Counted from the stretch's first letter, positions 1 through 11,409 are shown. The stretch: 64,000 bases of DNA from Paracoccaceae bacterium (GCA_020637675.1 JACKKD010000002.1:868001-932000); one strand, 5' to 3'. Notes: generated from the letters alone by a model not told the origin. Numbers and translations are program-made.

Positions 1-7
1 CGCCGCC

Positions 8-901
8 ATGTTCGACTGGAACGATCTTCGTCACCTCATCGCCGTATCCCGGTACGGCAGCACGCTTGCTGCGGCAAAGGCGCTCGGCGTCAATCAGTCG
101 ACGGTTCATCGCAGGCTGCTGGAGCTCGAGCGGCGCATCGGCCTCAGCCTCGTGAAGCGAAGGCCGGCGGGATACCGTCTGTCCGAAATGGGCGAGGTGC
201 TGATTGGCGACGTGATGGCGGTTCAAACCGCTGTCGAACATCTCGAACGAAAGATCGGCGCGCTGAAGCTTGACCTGAAAGGAACCATTCGTCTGACCTG
301 CCCGGAGCCGACGGTGCCGCGCATCGCCGCATCCGGCCTGCTCGACCGTTTCCATGCCCGCTATCCCAACCTTGCCGTCGAATTCGTCACGAGCGATCGC
401 TATCTCGACCTGGCCAAGGGCGAGGCCGACGTCGCCTTCCGCTCGGGCGACCCGGTCGACGAGAGCCTCGTGGGTCGAAAGATCTGCGATTCCGTGTGGG
501 CCGTCTATGCGAGCAGGAGCTACATTCAGCAGCATGGCCGGCCCCACAGCATTGAGGACCTGTCCGCACATGCGCTGATCGGCTTCGACGGCATCATGCA
601 GAACCACCGTGTTGCAAGATGGCTGCCGACGGCCGTCCCGGAGGCCCGTATCGTCAGCCGCAGTTCCAGCATGCTCGGCGTCGTGTCGTCGGTGGCGGCC
701 GGGGTCGGGGTCGCGCCGCTGCCGACGACGCTCGGGGATGCCGAGGGCACACTGGTCCAAGTCCTGCCGCCCATAGCGGAACTGACCCGCTGTTGGTACC
801 TGCTCACCCCGTCCGATCTGCGCAGGACGCCGCGTGTCGCCGCCTTTGTCGACTGTGTGCTGGAGGACATCCCGGCCTTGAAGGCCGTGCTCACCGGATA
901 G
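8..901 (+). CDS. LysR-family transcriptional regulator
   Basis: A 297-residue LysR-type regulator. The first 65 or so residues form the winged helix-turn-helix with the family pattern (FDWNDLRHLIAV, then AAAKALGVNQSTVHRRLLELE). Residues 90-290 look like the periplasmic-binding-protein-like effector domain. The ATG lies only seven bases into the window, so its ribosome binding site and promoter are mostly outside, but the reading frame looks complete and of usual LysR length. It is followed by a minus-strand DUF1127 gene, so it is not in an operon with anything visible. The target genes and ligand cannot be told from the sequence. Confidence 0.88.
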   Translation: MFDWNDLRHLIAVSRYGSTLAAAKALGVNQSTVHRRLLELERRIGLSLVKRRPAGYRLSEMGEVLIGDVMAVQTAVEHLERKIGALKLDLKGTIRLTCPEPTVPRIAASGLLDRFHARYPNLAVEFVTSDRYLDLAKGEADVAFRSGDPVDESLVGRKICDSVWAVYASRSYIQQHGRPHSIEDLSAHALIGFDGIMQNHRVARWLPTAVPEARIVSRSSSMLGVVSSVAAGVGVAPLPTTLGDAEGTLVQVLPPIAELTRCWYLLTPSDLRRTPRVAAFVDCVLEDIPALKAVLTG

Positions 902-984
902 GGCCGGGGCCGATCAAATCATGTAGCACTCACGGAAAGATGGCGACGCGCGGCGTCTCGGCGGCCGCCGCGCCCAGTCCGATC

Positions 985-1395
985 CTATCCCTGGCCGCGT
1001 GCGCGCACCGTCGCCTCGATGGAGCCGCGCACGAGGCCGATGTCCTTCAGCGTATGGTCGCCGAGGGTGGCGAGTTCGCGTACCGTCCGGGCAAGGAGGC
1101 GGGCCTCCCGGCGCGCAAGGTGCCGGGCGCGGAGGCGGGCGAGGAGCCTGCGGAACACATCCCGGAAGTTCACATGAAGGACTGACGCGACGGCGGGGGT
1201 CGTCTCTGCCGCTGCCGCGCGCCGCGTGTCTTCCGGGCCGGCGTTGCGCGGCAGGTCGAACTCCGCCCCTGCGCGAAAGGCGAGCCTCTTGCGCCGGCGC
1301 TTCGCCGGCGGCTTGGGGATCGGGGCGGGAGTCCGGCGGACCGAGACAGGGCTGACCCCGGACTGGTCCTGGAAATGCGTCTCGAACTTGGTCAT
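985..1395 (-). CDS. DUF1127 (YjiS-like) protein, long form
   Basis: A 136-residue basic protein. Its C-terminal 45 residues carry the DUF1127 pattern: a run of Arg/Ala, then LATLGDHTLKDIGLVRGSIE. DUF1127 proteins are usually 45-80 residues, so the first 85 residues are an extra, low-complexity Pro/Arg/Ala-rich region. The start ATG at 1395 has a good Shine-Dalgarno sequence (AAGAAGGAAAC) just upstream on the minus strand. In alphaproteobacteria, small DUF1127 proteins are linked to stress responses, phosphate and carbon physiology and RNA turnover. A role for this long form is not known to me. It appears monocistronic. Confidence 0.7.
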   Translation of the reverse strand: MTKFETHFQDQSGVSPVSVRRTPAPIPKPPAKRRRKRLAFRAGAEFDLPRNAGPEDTRRAAAAETTPAVASVLHVNFRDVFRRLLARLRARHLARREARLLARTVRELATLGDHTLKDIGLVRGSIEATVRARGQG

Positions 1396-1751
1396 GCTGT
1401 TTCCTTCTTGAAATTGCTTGGCGCTGGATCGCCGCCGGGACCGTCCCGGCCCTTGCGGGACCGGGAGCCCGTTGGGATCGCTTCCCCGCGCGCAGGAGCC
1501 TTTGGCCGAGGCCGCAGCTCGTCTGCGGCGGGGAAGATGAAATGCATTGGAACTGAAAAAGACTCTTTATAATCGTAGCTTGCCGCACACTTTTAATGCC
1601 GCGCGGATCGCTTGACCGCTTCCTTCCCGGGGTCCAGTATCCTTACCGTGCCCCGTTCCGTCCGCGGCGGATCAACTCCTGCGGCGACTTTTTATTGATC
1701 GGCGCGTCAATATCCAACGAATTCTTCGCATGATTGCCATAAGAGACCCTG
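1396..1751. promoter_or_regulatory. Divergent intergenic region between DUF1127 and LysR genes
   Basis: 356 bases with no convincing reading frame. It must hold the promoters of the minus-strand DUF1127 gene and the plus-strand LysR gene at 1752. An AT-rich stretch around 1563-1575 reads TTATAAAG on the minus strand and could be a -10 element for the DUF1127 gene, but no clear -35 partner is visible. The final 80 bases before 1752 are also AT-rich and include an EcoRI-type palindrome (aacgaattcttcg), a possible LysR autoregulatory site. Confidence 0.35.
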
Positions 1752-2594
1752 ATGGATGTCGAACTCTACCGCACCTTCCTCGCCGTCGCGGATTCCGGCG
1801 GCTTCACCGCTGCGGCGCAGATCGTCGGCCGGACCCAGTCGGCCGTAAGCCAGCAGATCCGGCGGCTGGAGGAGGCCTTCGGCCAGCCCCTGATAGATCG
1901 GACGACGAGCCCCGTGGCGCTGACAGAATACGGCAAGGCCCTGCTGCGCCCCGCCCGCGAGATCGTTGACACCCATGACGAGACCGTCGCCACGTTCCGC
2001 CGCACGACCTTCGAGGGAATCATCGTCGTCGGTGTCGCCGATGCCTACGTGAACCGCATCCTGAAGGACGTGGTGCGCGAGTTCACCCAGATCTTTCCGC
2101 GGGCGACGATCAGCATCGTGATCGACGATTCGCTCGGCCTGTCGCGGCGGATCGCCGACGGGTCGGTCGATCTCGCCTTCGTGACCGAGGGCAACTGCCC
2201 GACACGGGGGCCGGTGGCCTTCACCGACAGGCTGGTCGTCGTAGGTCCCGCCGCCGTCAACCTCAGCGCCGTCGATCCGCTGCCGGTTGCCGTGTGGGAC
2301 GAGCGCAATCAGGACGAGGTTCCGCTGGTCGCGGCGCTGGACGCGATGGGCCGCCGCTACCGGCCGGTCTGCGTCTGTCGCAGCGTCCATGCGCAGCACC
2401 AGGCGGTGACGGCGGGGCTCTGCGTCGCCGTTCTCGTCGAGGGAAGCATGGTCGAGGGGGAGCGCGCCTATCTCGAGGAGGACGGGTTCCCCGTGCTGAA
2501 ACACCTCAACATCCGGCTGGAGCGGTCCTATGCCAAGCGCTCGCATGTCGTGGACCGGCTGGAGCGTCACTACCTGGCGTTCTTCGGGAGGTAA
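1752..2594 (+). CDS. LysR-family transcriptional regulator
   Basis: A 280-residue LysR regulator, second of two near the left edge. The N-terminal helix-turn-helix is typical (MDVELYRTFLAVADSGGFTA, then TQSAVSQQIRRLEEAFGQPL), and the remainder fits the substrate-binding domain. The start at 1752 is preceded by AAGAGAC at suitable spacing. It converges on the minus-strand P-type ATPase with a 21-base gap. The two LysR proteins are clearly different in sequence, so this is not a local duplication. Its regulated genes are not evident, since the gene upstream on the opposite strand is the DUF1127 gene. Confidence 0.88.
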   Translation: MDVELYRTFLAVADSGGFTAAAQIVGRTQSAVSQQIRRLEEAFGQPLIDRTTSPVALTEYGKALLRPAREIVDTHDETVATFRRTTFEGIIVVGVADAYVNRILKDVVREFTQIFPRATISIVIDDSLGLSRRIADGSVDLAFVTEGNCPTRGPVAFTDRLVVVGPAAVNLSAVDPLPVAVWDERNQDEVPLVAALDAMGRRYRPVCVCRSVHAQHQAVTAGLCVAVLVEGSMVEGERAYLEEDGFPVLKHLNIRLERSYAKRSHVVDRLERHYLAFFGR

Positions 2595-2615
2595 CTGCCG
2601 CGCGACGCCGCGGCG

Positions 2616-5243
<2,628 letters not shown>

Positions 5244-5423
5244 GGAGACTCTCCCAGGCCGTTGGCTGGCAGGGACGTTGGACCGGTGCGGAAGGGAATG
5301 CAACGGCCGGGCGTCTGGACTGGCATCAGGGCCACGGGAGCGCACGGCGCGGTCGCGAAAACGTATCGCCCAGCCGTGTTCCGGTGGCCGTCGGAACAGG
5401 CGGAGCTAAAGCGCCTTGGCGGT

Positions 5424-5993
5424 TCAGGCGCCCCAGGTGCGGATCGGGCCGCAGTCCATGTGGACGAAGTTGGAGCGCGAATATTTGCCGACGCCGCCGG
5501 CCTCGCAGGCCGAGGCGGCGCGGTACATCTGCGAGACGCTGCGCGAGCGCAGTCTCAGATCGGCAGCCTGGGCCTTCATGTGCAGCGAGTTCCGCGCTAC
5601 CCCGCGCGAGGAGGAGCGCAGCATCGCGTTGGTCTGCGCCGTCCGGTAGCCGGACAGAAGCATGTAGGACTCGCTCACGTCGAGCAGACGGTGGGCGGCG
5701 GCGGCGATGTCCACGGTGCGCGGGTCGATGTCCTTCGTCTTGTCGGACCGCCAGTCGCGCATGAAATAGGTGATCTCGTTCAGTGCCTCGGGGATGTACT
5801 CGCCTTCGATCCAGTAGATTGTGTCGAGTTTCTCGCCGGTGCGACCGGAATACATGCGGATGCGGCGGATGTCGCCCGCCCCGCGAAGAAGGCCGAAGGC
5901 GTTGGAGCAGGTCGGCGCCGCAACCACGGCTGTTGCCGCGAAAACACCAAGAAGTCCACGCCGAGTGAAACCCGAAGCTGTCAGATCTGCCAT
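5424..5993 (-). CDS. YcbK/MepK-like (DUF882, M15) murein endopeptidase with Tat-type signal
   Basis: A 189-residue exported protein of the DUF882/YcbK family, related to peptidase M15. The N-terminus has a twin-arginine motif (GFTRRGLLG) and a hydrophobic stretch ending near residue 32. The catalytic fold is visible as SGYRT (114-118), SLHMKAQAAD with likely zinc ligands His138 and Asp145, and VHMD with His178. The E. coli homologue MepK cleaves peptidoglycan cross-links, including the 3-3 links made by L,D-transpeptidases. It is divergent from a YcbB-like L,D-transpeptidase gene, the same partnership as ycbB-ycbK in E. coli, which supports the assignment. Confidence 0.8.
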   Translation of the reverse strand: MADLTASGFTRRGLLGVFAATAVVAAPTCSNAFGLLRGAGDIRRIRMYSGRTGEKLDTIYWIEGEYIPEALNEITYFMRDWRSDKTKDIDPRTVDIAAAAHRLLDVSESYMLLSGYRTAQTNAMLRSSSRGVARNSLHMKAQAADLRLRSRSVSQMYRAASACEAGGVGKYSRSNFVHMDCGPIRTWGA

Positions 5994-6320
5994 GGCAAAA
6001 GCCTGTCCCGTAGCTCTTTGCGCCGTCTTTTCAACGGCTTGAGATTATTGAGTTCCCCAAGTGCAGGACTTTTATTGCACAAGTCGATTCCCGCGCCAAC
6101 CGGTCAATTGTGCACAGGGCGGAAATTCAAGCTGGATCGGCAAGAATTTGCTGAATCGTGCCATGTGTGGATTCCGCGCCGCGCAATTCGGCAGGGCGTT
6201 GCTTAAATGCGACAGCTTCCCTTGCCCATCGCACCGGAAGCGGGGGCGGCGAATGGACTTGATCCGGCGAATGCCGGACAGTGATCGAAAGCAAGTTGCG
6301 GATTCTCGAAAGAGGTTTTC
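5994..6320. promoter_or_regulatory. Divergent promoter region of the MepK-like and L,D-transpeptidase genes
   Basis: 327 bases of noticeably lower G+C than the flanking genes and without a credible gene. It contains an imperfect inverted repeat: TGCACAA near 6075-6082 and TTGTGCA near 6110-6117, about 28 bases apart. This could be an operator serving both directions. The transpeptidase start at 6321 has AAAGAGG as its ribosome binding site. Confidence 0.35.
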
Positions 6321-7934
6321 ATGACGTCGTCCCGGCGCGCCGGAAGGGTGACCCTGGCAGCAATCGCAGCGCTCTCGCTCCAACTCGCGGCCGCGCCGCT
6401 CATGGCGCTCACGCCCGCCGACCTTGCGTTCCGGCAGGCGGTGGCCGAAAGTGCCGCCGAGGAGGACGCCGTCGCGGGTTTCTACCGCGAGCATGACTAC
6501 GCAACGCTCTGGACCTCGGGCGCCGACGCGGCGCGACGCGCTGCACTTTTCGCCGCACTCGACGGGGCCTGGGGGCACGGATTGCCGGCCGACCGCTACG
6601 GCACCGAGGCATTGCGCCGGAAGTTCCAGACGGTCAGCTCGGAACGCGAGCGCGGGCTGCTGGAGGTCGAGACGACGCGCGCCTTCCTGACCTATGCCCG
6701 CGACGTCCAGACCGGTCTCGTCACCCCCTCGAAGGTCGATCCGGGGCTCGTCCGCGAGGTGCCGCTGCGCGACCCCGGGGCAACGCTGAGATCCTTTGCG
6801 GCGGCCGCCGACCCGGCGGCCTTCGTTCGCGCCCTGCCGCCGCAGGCGCCTGAATACGTGGCTCTGCGTCGCGCGATGCTCGACCTCAGGGAGACGATCG
6901 CGGCGGGCGGGTTCGGCCCCGAGGTCCGCGCCGGGGCTCTGCGGCCCGGCGACAGCGGCCCCGAGGTGATCGCGCTGCGTGACCGGATGATCCGGATGGG
7001 CTACCTCGCCCGCTCCGTCGCGCCCGACTTTGACGGGGCCCTGCAGAAGGCAGTGCAGCGCTTTCAGCTCGACCGCGGACTGACCCCCGACGGCGTTGCG
7101 GGCGAAGGCACGCTGGCGGAGATCAACACGGCCGCCGAGGCGCGACTCGCCTCCGTCCTCGTCGCCATGGAGCGGATGCGCTGGATGAATGGCCTGCCGC
7201 TCGGCAACCGGCACATCTGGGTGAACCTGCCCGACTTCACCGCGAAGATCGTCGATGACGGCAAGGTCACCTTCGAGACGGTGACTGTCGTCGGCATGAA
7301 CCAGGCGGACCGGCGGAGCCCGGAGTTTTCCGACCAGATGGAATTCATGGTGGTGAACCCGACCTGGAACGTGCCGCGGTCGATCACGGTCAAGGAATAC
7401 CTGCCGATGCTGCAGAAGAACCCGCGCGCCGCGGGTCATCTGAAGATCGTCGATCGTCGCGGCCGGGTCGTGAACCGCGACGCGGTGGACTTCACCCAGT
7501 TCACGGCCAGCAACTTTCCCTTCTCGATGTCGCAGCCGCCCTCGGACGGCAACGCGCTCGGCCTCGTGAAGTTCATGTTCCCGAACAAGTGGAACATCTA
7601 CCTCCACGACACGCCGTCGAAGTCCCTCTTCGAGAAGGAGGTGCGCGCCTACAGCCACGGTTGTATCAGGCTCGGCCAGCCCTTCGACTTCGCCTACGCG
7701 CTCCTCGCGCGTCAGACCGACGATCCGGAGGGGCTGTTCGCACAGCACCTGCAGACGCGGGCGGAAAACACGATCATGCTCGAACGGCCGGTGCCGGTGC
7801 ATCTGGTCTATTTCACCGCCTGGCCGGATTCGCGCGGCCAGATCGACTATCGCCGTGACGTCTACGGCCGCGATGCGCGGATTTTCGAGGCGATGCGGGC
7901 CGCCGGGGTGGTTTTGGACGCGGTTCAGGGCTAA
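6321..7934 (+). CDS. YcbB-type (LdtD) murein L,D-transpeptidase
   Basis: A 537-residue periplasmic L,D-transpeptidase that should form 3-3 (mDAP-mDAP) cross-links in peptidoglycan. Visible parts: a signal sequence over the first 29 residues; the N-terminal scaffold domain; a peptidoglycan-binding domain at about 205-275 (LRPGDSGPEVIALRDRM); and the catalytic YkuD domain with HD at 429-430 and the active-site motif SHGC (Cys448) followed by IRL. Length and domain order match E. coli YcbB. The ATG at 6321 follows AAAGAGG. It lies divergent to the MepK-like gene that would open such cross-links. Confidence 0.88.
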   Translation: MTSSRRAGRVTLAAIAALSLQLAAAPLMALTPADLAFRQAVAESAAEEDAVAGFYREHDYATLWTSGADAARRAALFAALDGAWGHGLPADRYGTEALRRKFQTVSSERERGLLEVETTRAFLTYARDVQTGLVTPSKVDPGLVREVPLRDPGATLRSFAAAADPAAFVRALPPQAPEYVALRRAMLDLRETIAAGGFGPEVRAGALRPGDSGPEVIALRDRMIRMGYLARSVAPDFDGALQKAVQRFQLDRGLTPDGVAGEGTLAEINTAAEARLASVLVAMERMRWMNGLPLGNRHIWVNLPDFTAKIVDDGKVTFETVTVVGMNQADRRSPEFSDQMEFMVVNPTWNVPRSITVKEYLPMLQKNPRAAGHLKIVDRRGRVVNRDAVDFTQFTASNFPFSMSQPPSDGNALGLVKFMFPNKWNIYLHDTPSKSLFEKEVRAYSHGCIRLGQPFDFAYALLARQTDDPEGLFAQHLQTRAENTIMLERPVPVHLVYFTAWPDSRGQIDYRRDVYGRDARIFEAMRAAGVVLDAVQG

Positions 7935-7980
7935 ATCCGTCGCGATGTGGCCGGCGTGAGGCCGTGCCCGGAGACGGAAG

Positions 7981-9114
7981 ATGCGACGAGACGGAAGTCA
8001 TTCGGTGGATGAGATCGCCCGCGCGCTCGGCGCCGCGGCGGAGGGTGAGGTCGCGTTCCGCGTGACCGGCGTCGCCGAGCCCGGCGATGCGGGGCCGGAC
8101 GACCTCGCGCTGGCGATGGACCCGAAATACGCCGGCGGGCTTGCAAAGGGGCGGGCGCGCGCGGCCGTCCTCTGGCAGGGGGCGGACTGGCGGGCGCTGG
8201 GACTCCGTGCCGCGATCTTCGTCGGTCGGCCCCGGCTCGCCATGGCGACGATCACGCGGGCCTTCGACGCCGGCCCCGGCATCGCGGGCGGCATCCATCC
8301 CACGGTCGTGATCGCGGCGGATGCCGAGATCGGCGCCGGGGCCTCCATCGGGCCCTTCGCGGTCATCGGCGAAGCCGTGCGGATCGGCCCGGGCGCGCGG
8401 ATCGGCGCGCATGTGTCGGTCGGGGTCGGGACGCGGATCGGTGCCGATGCCCTGATCCATCCCGGCGTGCGCATCGGGCGCAACGTGCGGATCGGCGACC
8501 GCTTCATCTGCCAGCCCGGGGCGGTCGTCGGCGCGGACGGGTTTTCCTATGTCACGCCCGAGAAATCGGGCGCCGAGGAGGTGCGCCGGACGCTGGGGCA
8601 GCGGGATGAGATCAAGGCACAGAAATGGCTCCGCATCCAGTCGCTCGGCGGCGTCGTCATCGGCGACGACGTGGAGATCGGGGCGAACGCCACGGTGGAT
8701 TCGGGCACCATCCGGGCAACTGCCATCGGCAACGGCACCAAGCTCGACAACCTCGTCCACCTTGGCCACAACGTGGTCGTCGGCGAGGACTGCCTGCTCT
8801 GCGGCCAGACCGGCGTCGCCGGATCGGTGAAGATTGGCGACCGGGTGGTGCTCGGCGGGCAGTGCGGCGTGGTCGACAACATCTTCATCGGTGATGACGT
8901 GATCGCGGGGGGCGGCACGAAGATCCTATCGAACGTGCCGGCTGGCCGCGTCCTACTCGGATACCCGGCGCTCAAGATGGAAACCCACGTCCAGGCATGG
9001 AAGAACATCCGCCGGTTGCCGCGCCTCATCGAGCAGGTGGCGGCCCTTCGCGCGGCTGTTACAGACTCGCGCCAGGGAGAGCCGAAGGAAAGCGGGGATG
9101 ACGATGAAGGTTAG
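7981..9114 (+). CDS. lpxD: UDP-3-O-acylglucosamine N-acyltransferase
   Basis: A 377-residue LpxD, the third step of lipid A synthesis: it transfers a hydroxyacyl chain from acyl-ACP to the amino group of UDP-3-O-acylglucosamine in the cytoplasm. The central region (about 105-350) is a left-handed beta helix of hexapeptide repeats (IGPGARIGAHVSVGVGTRIG and many more). The segment HLGHN at 260-264 corresponds to the catalytic His region. The usual genomic setting (bamA, fabZ, lpxA) is absent here. Instead the gene overlaps a dedicated ACP and ketosynthase gene downstream, a linkage that suggests a specific acyl donor for lipid A. Confidence 0.9.
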   Translation: MRRDGSHSVDEIARALGAAAEGEVAFRVTGVAEPGDAGPDDLALAMDPKYAGGLAKGRARAAVLWQGADWRALGLRAAIFVGRPRLAMATITRAFDAGPGIAGGIHPTVVIAADAEIGAGASIGPFAVIGEAVRIGPGARIGAHVSVGVGTRIGADALIHPGVRIGRNVRIGDRFICQPGAVVGADGFSYVTPEKSGAEEVRRTLGQRDEIKAQKWLRIQSLGGVVIGDDVEIGANATVDSGTIRATAIGNGTKLDNLVHLGHNVVVGEDCLLCGQTGVAGSVKIGDRVVLGGQCGVVDNIFIGDDVIAGGGTKILSNVPAGRVLLGYPALKMETHVQAWKNIRRLPRLIEQVAALRAAVTDSRQGEPKESGDDDEG

Positions 9115-9361
9115 GGACAAGGTGATCGCGATCATCGCCGAACAGGCAGTGCTCGACGTCGCGGAAGTGAAGCCCGAGATGACGCTCGAGGACCTCGGCA
9201 TCGACAGCCTAGGACTGGTCGAATCGATCTTCGCGATCGAGGAGGCCTTCGACATCTCGGTCCCGTTCAACGCGAACGAACCGGAGAAGAGCGGGTTCGA
9301 CATGTCCTCGGTCGAGGCGATCATCCGCGCGGTCGAGGACCTGGTGGCGCAAGCCGCATGA
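9098..9361 (+). CDS. Acyl carrier protein (secondary, lipid A-linked)
   Basis: An 87-residue acyl carrier protein. The phosphopantetheine attachment motif is IDSLGLVE with Ser37. It is divergent from the housekeeping AcpP (which has DSLDTVE) and is therefore a specialised ACP. The start codon overlaps the end of lpxD by 17 bases and its stop overlaps the following ketosynthase start by four bases, so the three genes are almost certainly translationally coupled. By analogy with specialised ACPs such as AcpXL of rhizobia, it may deliver a particular acyl chain to lipid A. That substrate is inferred, not seen. Confidence 0.85.
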   Translation: MTMKVRDKVIAIIAEQAVLDVAEVKPEMTLEDLGIDSLGLVESIFAIEEAFDISVPFNANEPEKSGFDMSSVEAIIRAVEDLVAQAA

Positions 9362-10566
9362 GGCGCGTCGCCATCACCGGGGCGGGCACCATCAATGCGC
9401 TCGGCCACGACGTGCCGTCGACGCTCACGGCGCTCCGGGAAGGGCGCTGCGGTATCGGTCCCCTGGACATCCGCGATGTGGACCGTCTTGCCATCCGGAT
9501 CGGGGCGCAGGTCAGGGGCTGGGAGCCCGAAAGCTGTTTCAACCGGCAGGACATCGCGCTCTACGACCGCTTCACCCAGTTCACGATGGTCGCCGCGCGG
9601 CAGGCGGTGGAGCAGTCCGGCCTCGATTTCCGCGGCAAGCTCGGGCTCGACTGCGGCGTCGTCTTCGGCACGGCGGGCGGCGGCGTGAACACCTGGGACG
9701 AGAATTACCGGACCGTCTACGAGGAGGGGAAGAACCGCGTCCATCCCTTCGTGGTGCCGAAGCTGATGAACAACGCGGCGGCGAGCCATGTCAGCATGGA
9801 ATACGCGCTGCGCGGCCCCTCCTTCACCGTGGCCACCGCCTGTGCGTCGTCGAACCACGCCATGGGGCTCGCGTTCCAGATGGTCCGTTCGGGGGCGGCG
9901 CGGGCGATGATCACAGGCGGGGCGGAGGCGATGCTCTGCTTCGGCGGGATAAAGGCCTGGGAGGGGTTGCGCGTCATGTCGAAGGACGCCTGCCGGCCCT
10001 TCAGCGCCAATCGCAACGGCATGGTCCAGGGCGAGGGCGCGGGCGTCTTCGTCTTCGAGGACTGGGAACACGCGAAGGCGCGCGGCGCGGATATCCTCGC
10101 CGAGGTCGCCGGCTTCTCGATGACCTCGGACGCGGCCGACATCGTCATGCCGAACCAGTCCGGGGCGGAACGCGCGATCACCGGCGCGCTTCACGACGCG
10201 CGGCTCAACCCCGAGGACGTGGCCTATGTGAACGCCCATGGCACCGGCACGGCGGCCAACGACAAGACCGAATGCGCCGCTGTCGCCCATGCCTTCGGCC
10301 ACCACGCCGACCGGCTGATGATCTCCTCCACCAAATCGATGCATGGACATTGCATCGGCGGCACCGGCGCGGTGGAGCTTCTGGCCTGTATCCTGGCGCT
10401 GCGCGAGGGCGTGGTCGCGCCGACGATCGGCTACCAGGAACCCGACCCGGAATGTGCGCTCGACGTCGTGCCCAACGTGGCGCGCGAGGCTAGGGTCAAG
10501 GCGGCTCTGTCGAACGCCTTCGCCTTTGGCGGGCTGAACGCGGTGCTGGCGCTCCGCGCCGCCTGA
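9358..10566 (+). CDS. Beta-ketoacyl-ACP synthase (FabF/KAS II family)
   Basis: A 402-residue condensing enzyme that elongates acyl-ACP with malonyl-ACP. The catalytic triad can be read: Cys162 in TACASS, His294 in NAHGTGT, and His331 after Lys326 in STKSMHGH. The family more often has TGH at that last site, so SMHGH is a mild variation. The start overlaps the ACP stop by four bases (ATGA). Position next to a private ACP and LpxD suggests it makes or extends a dedicated fatty chain for the outer-membrane lipid A, rather than acting as the bulk fatty acid enzyme. Confidence 0.87.
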   Translation: MRRVAITGAGTINALGHDVPSTLTALREGRCGIGPLDIRDVDRLAIRIGAQVRGWEPESCFNRQDIALYDRFTQFTMVAARQAVEQSGLDFRGKLGLDCGVVFGTAGGGVNTWDENYRTVYEEGKNRVHPFVVPKLMNNAAASHVSMEYALRGPSFTVATACASSNHAMGLAFQMVRSGAARAMITGGAEAMLCFGGIKAWEGLRVMSKDACRPFSANRNGMVQGEGAGVFVFEDWEHAKARGADILAEVAGFSMTSDAADIVMPNQSGAERAITGALHDARLNPEDVAYVNAHGTGTAANDKTECAAVAHAFGHHADRLMISSTKSMHGHCIGGTGAVELLACILALREGVVAPTIGYQEPDPECALDVVPNVAREARVKAALSNAFAFGGLNAVLALRAA

Positions 10567-10577
10567 CGGAAACGAAA

Positions 10578-10605
10578 GACGCCGCGCCCGGCGGGGCGCG
10601 GCGTC
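10578..10605. terminator. Bidirectional terminator hairpin
   Basis: A perfect 12-base-pair stem (gacgccgcgccc with its complement) and a four-base loop sit between the convergent ketosynthase and IalB genes. T-containing tails flank both sides (CATTTC on plus, CTTTCGTTTCC on minus), so it can end transcription from both. Confidence 0.8.
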
Positions 10606-10625
10606 ATTTCAGCAAGGGCGGCGGA

Positions 10626-11273
10626 TCAGTTCTGCTTCGGCGCGTTCGCCTTGGCGACCGCGTCGAACCCGGCGGTGAAGCCCTTGAGCGAGATGTCCAC
10701 GTTCACCGTCTGGTCGGGGGCCGCGACGGGGACCACCGTCACGGTGGCGACACTGCCCTTCTTGAAGCCGTCGATGTCCTCTTGGGTGAAGCCCACGCGG
10801 GCGACGCAGCCCACCTCGGCGCAGAAGGTGAAGGGGAAGCGCTTGGTCTTGCCCTTGTCCACCGTGATGTTGAGCTGTTGGGTCAGGAGCGTTTCCAGCG
10901 GCACGATGATCGTTGCGCCCGCCACCGCCTCGCCACCCTCGGGGAGCGCCAGAAGGCTGATCTCGGCCACCGGCTTTGCCGTCTCCTTGTCCTTCAGGAG
11001 CTGGTAGAGCTGGCAGGGGTCCGAGCCGTCCTCGGTCCGCACGCAGCGCAGTTCCCAGGCATCGAAGCTTTCCGCGACATAGGGCTCGCCCACGGCATTT
11101 CCGGTCGGGGCGGCGGCCGGTGCGGCGGTTGCATCCGCAGGCGCAGGGGTTTCGGCGGGCGCCGCGGTGCCGGTGTCGGTCGCCGGGGCCGGCTGCGTCG
11201 CTTCCTGCGCCATGGCGGGCAGGCAGGCGACAAGGGCAGCGGCGAGGCTCAGCGGGCGGAGAATTGCGGGCAT
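10626..11273 (-). CDS. Invasion-associated locus B (IalB) family periplasmic protein
   Basis: A 215-residue exported protein of the IalB family. It has a signal peptide (to about MAQ at residue 22), a Pro/Ala/Thr-rich linker of about 40 residues, then the IalB domain with its conserved disulfide cysteines in WELRCVRTEDGSDPCQLYQ and FTFCAEVGCVARVGF. I chose the ATG at 11273 with GGAAAGA upstream. A frame continuing to 11477 has no supporting signal. IalB proteins are widespread in alphaproteobacteria and linked to envelope stress tolerance or host entry, but the molecular function is unknown. The gene ends at a shared terminator hairpin. Confidence 0.82.
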   Translation of the reverse strand: MPAILRPLSLAAALVACLPAMAQEATQPAPATDTGTAAPAETPAPADATAAPAAAPTGNAVGEPYVAESFDAWELRCVRTEDGSDPCQLYQLLKDKETAKPVAEISLLALPEGGEAVAGATIIVPLETLLTQQLNITVDKGKTKRFPFTFCAEVGCVARVGFTQEDIDGFKKGSVATVTVVPVAAPDQTVNVDISLKGFTAGFDAVAKANAPKQN

Positions 11274-11409
11274 GGGTTCTTTCCGTTCGTGCATGGGGAA
11301 ATTCGCGCCGCGTTTAGCATGGCGATCCGCCAGTGTCAGCGGCGAAAGCGCCGGCCGGCGCTGACAGCGGCTTTCTGCCGAGGACGCGGCAGGAGTCCGC
11401 GGAGACACG

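Noticed and set aside
914..1588. A 224-residue minus-strand frame overlapping the DUF1127 gene
   Set aside because: The DUF1127 signature is in another frame (985-1395) with a good ribosome binding site. This one is low-complexity Arg/Pro/Gly sequence.
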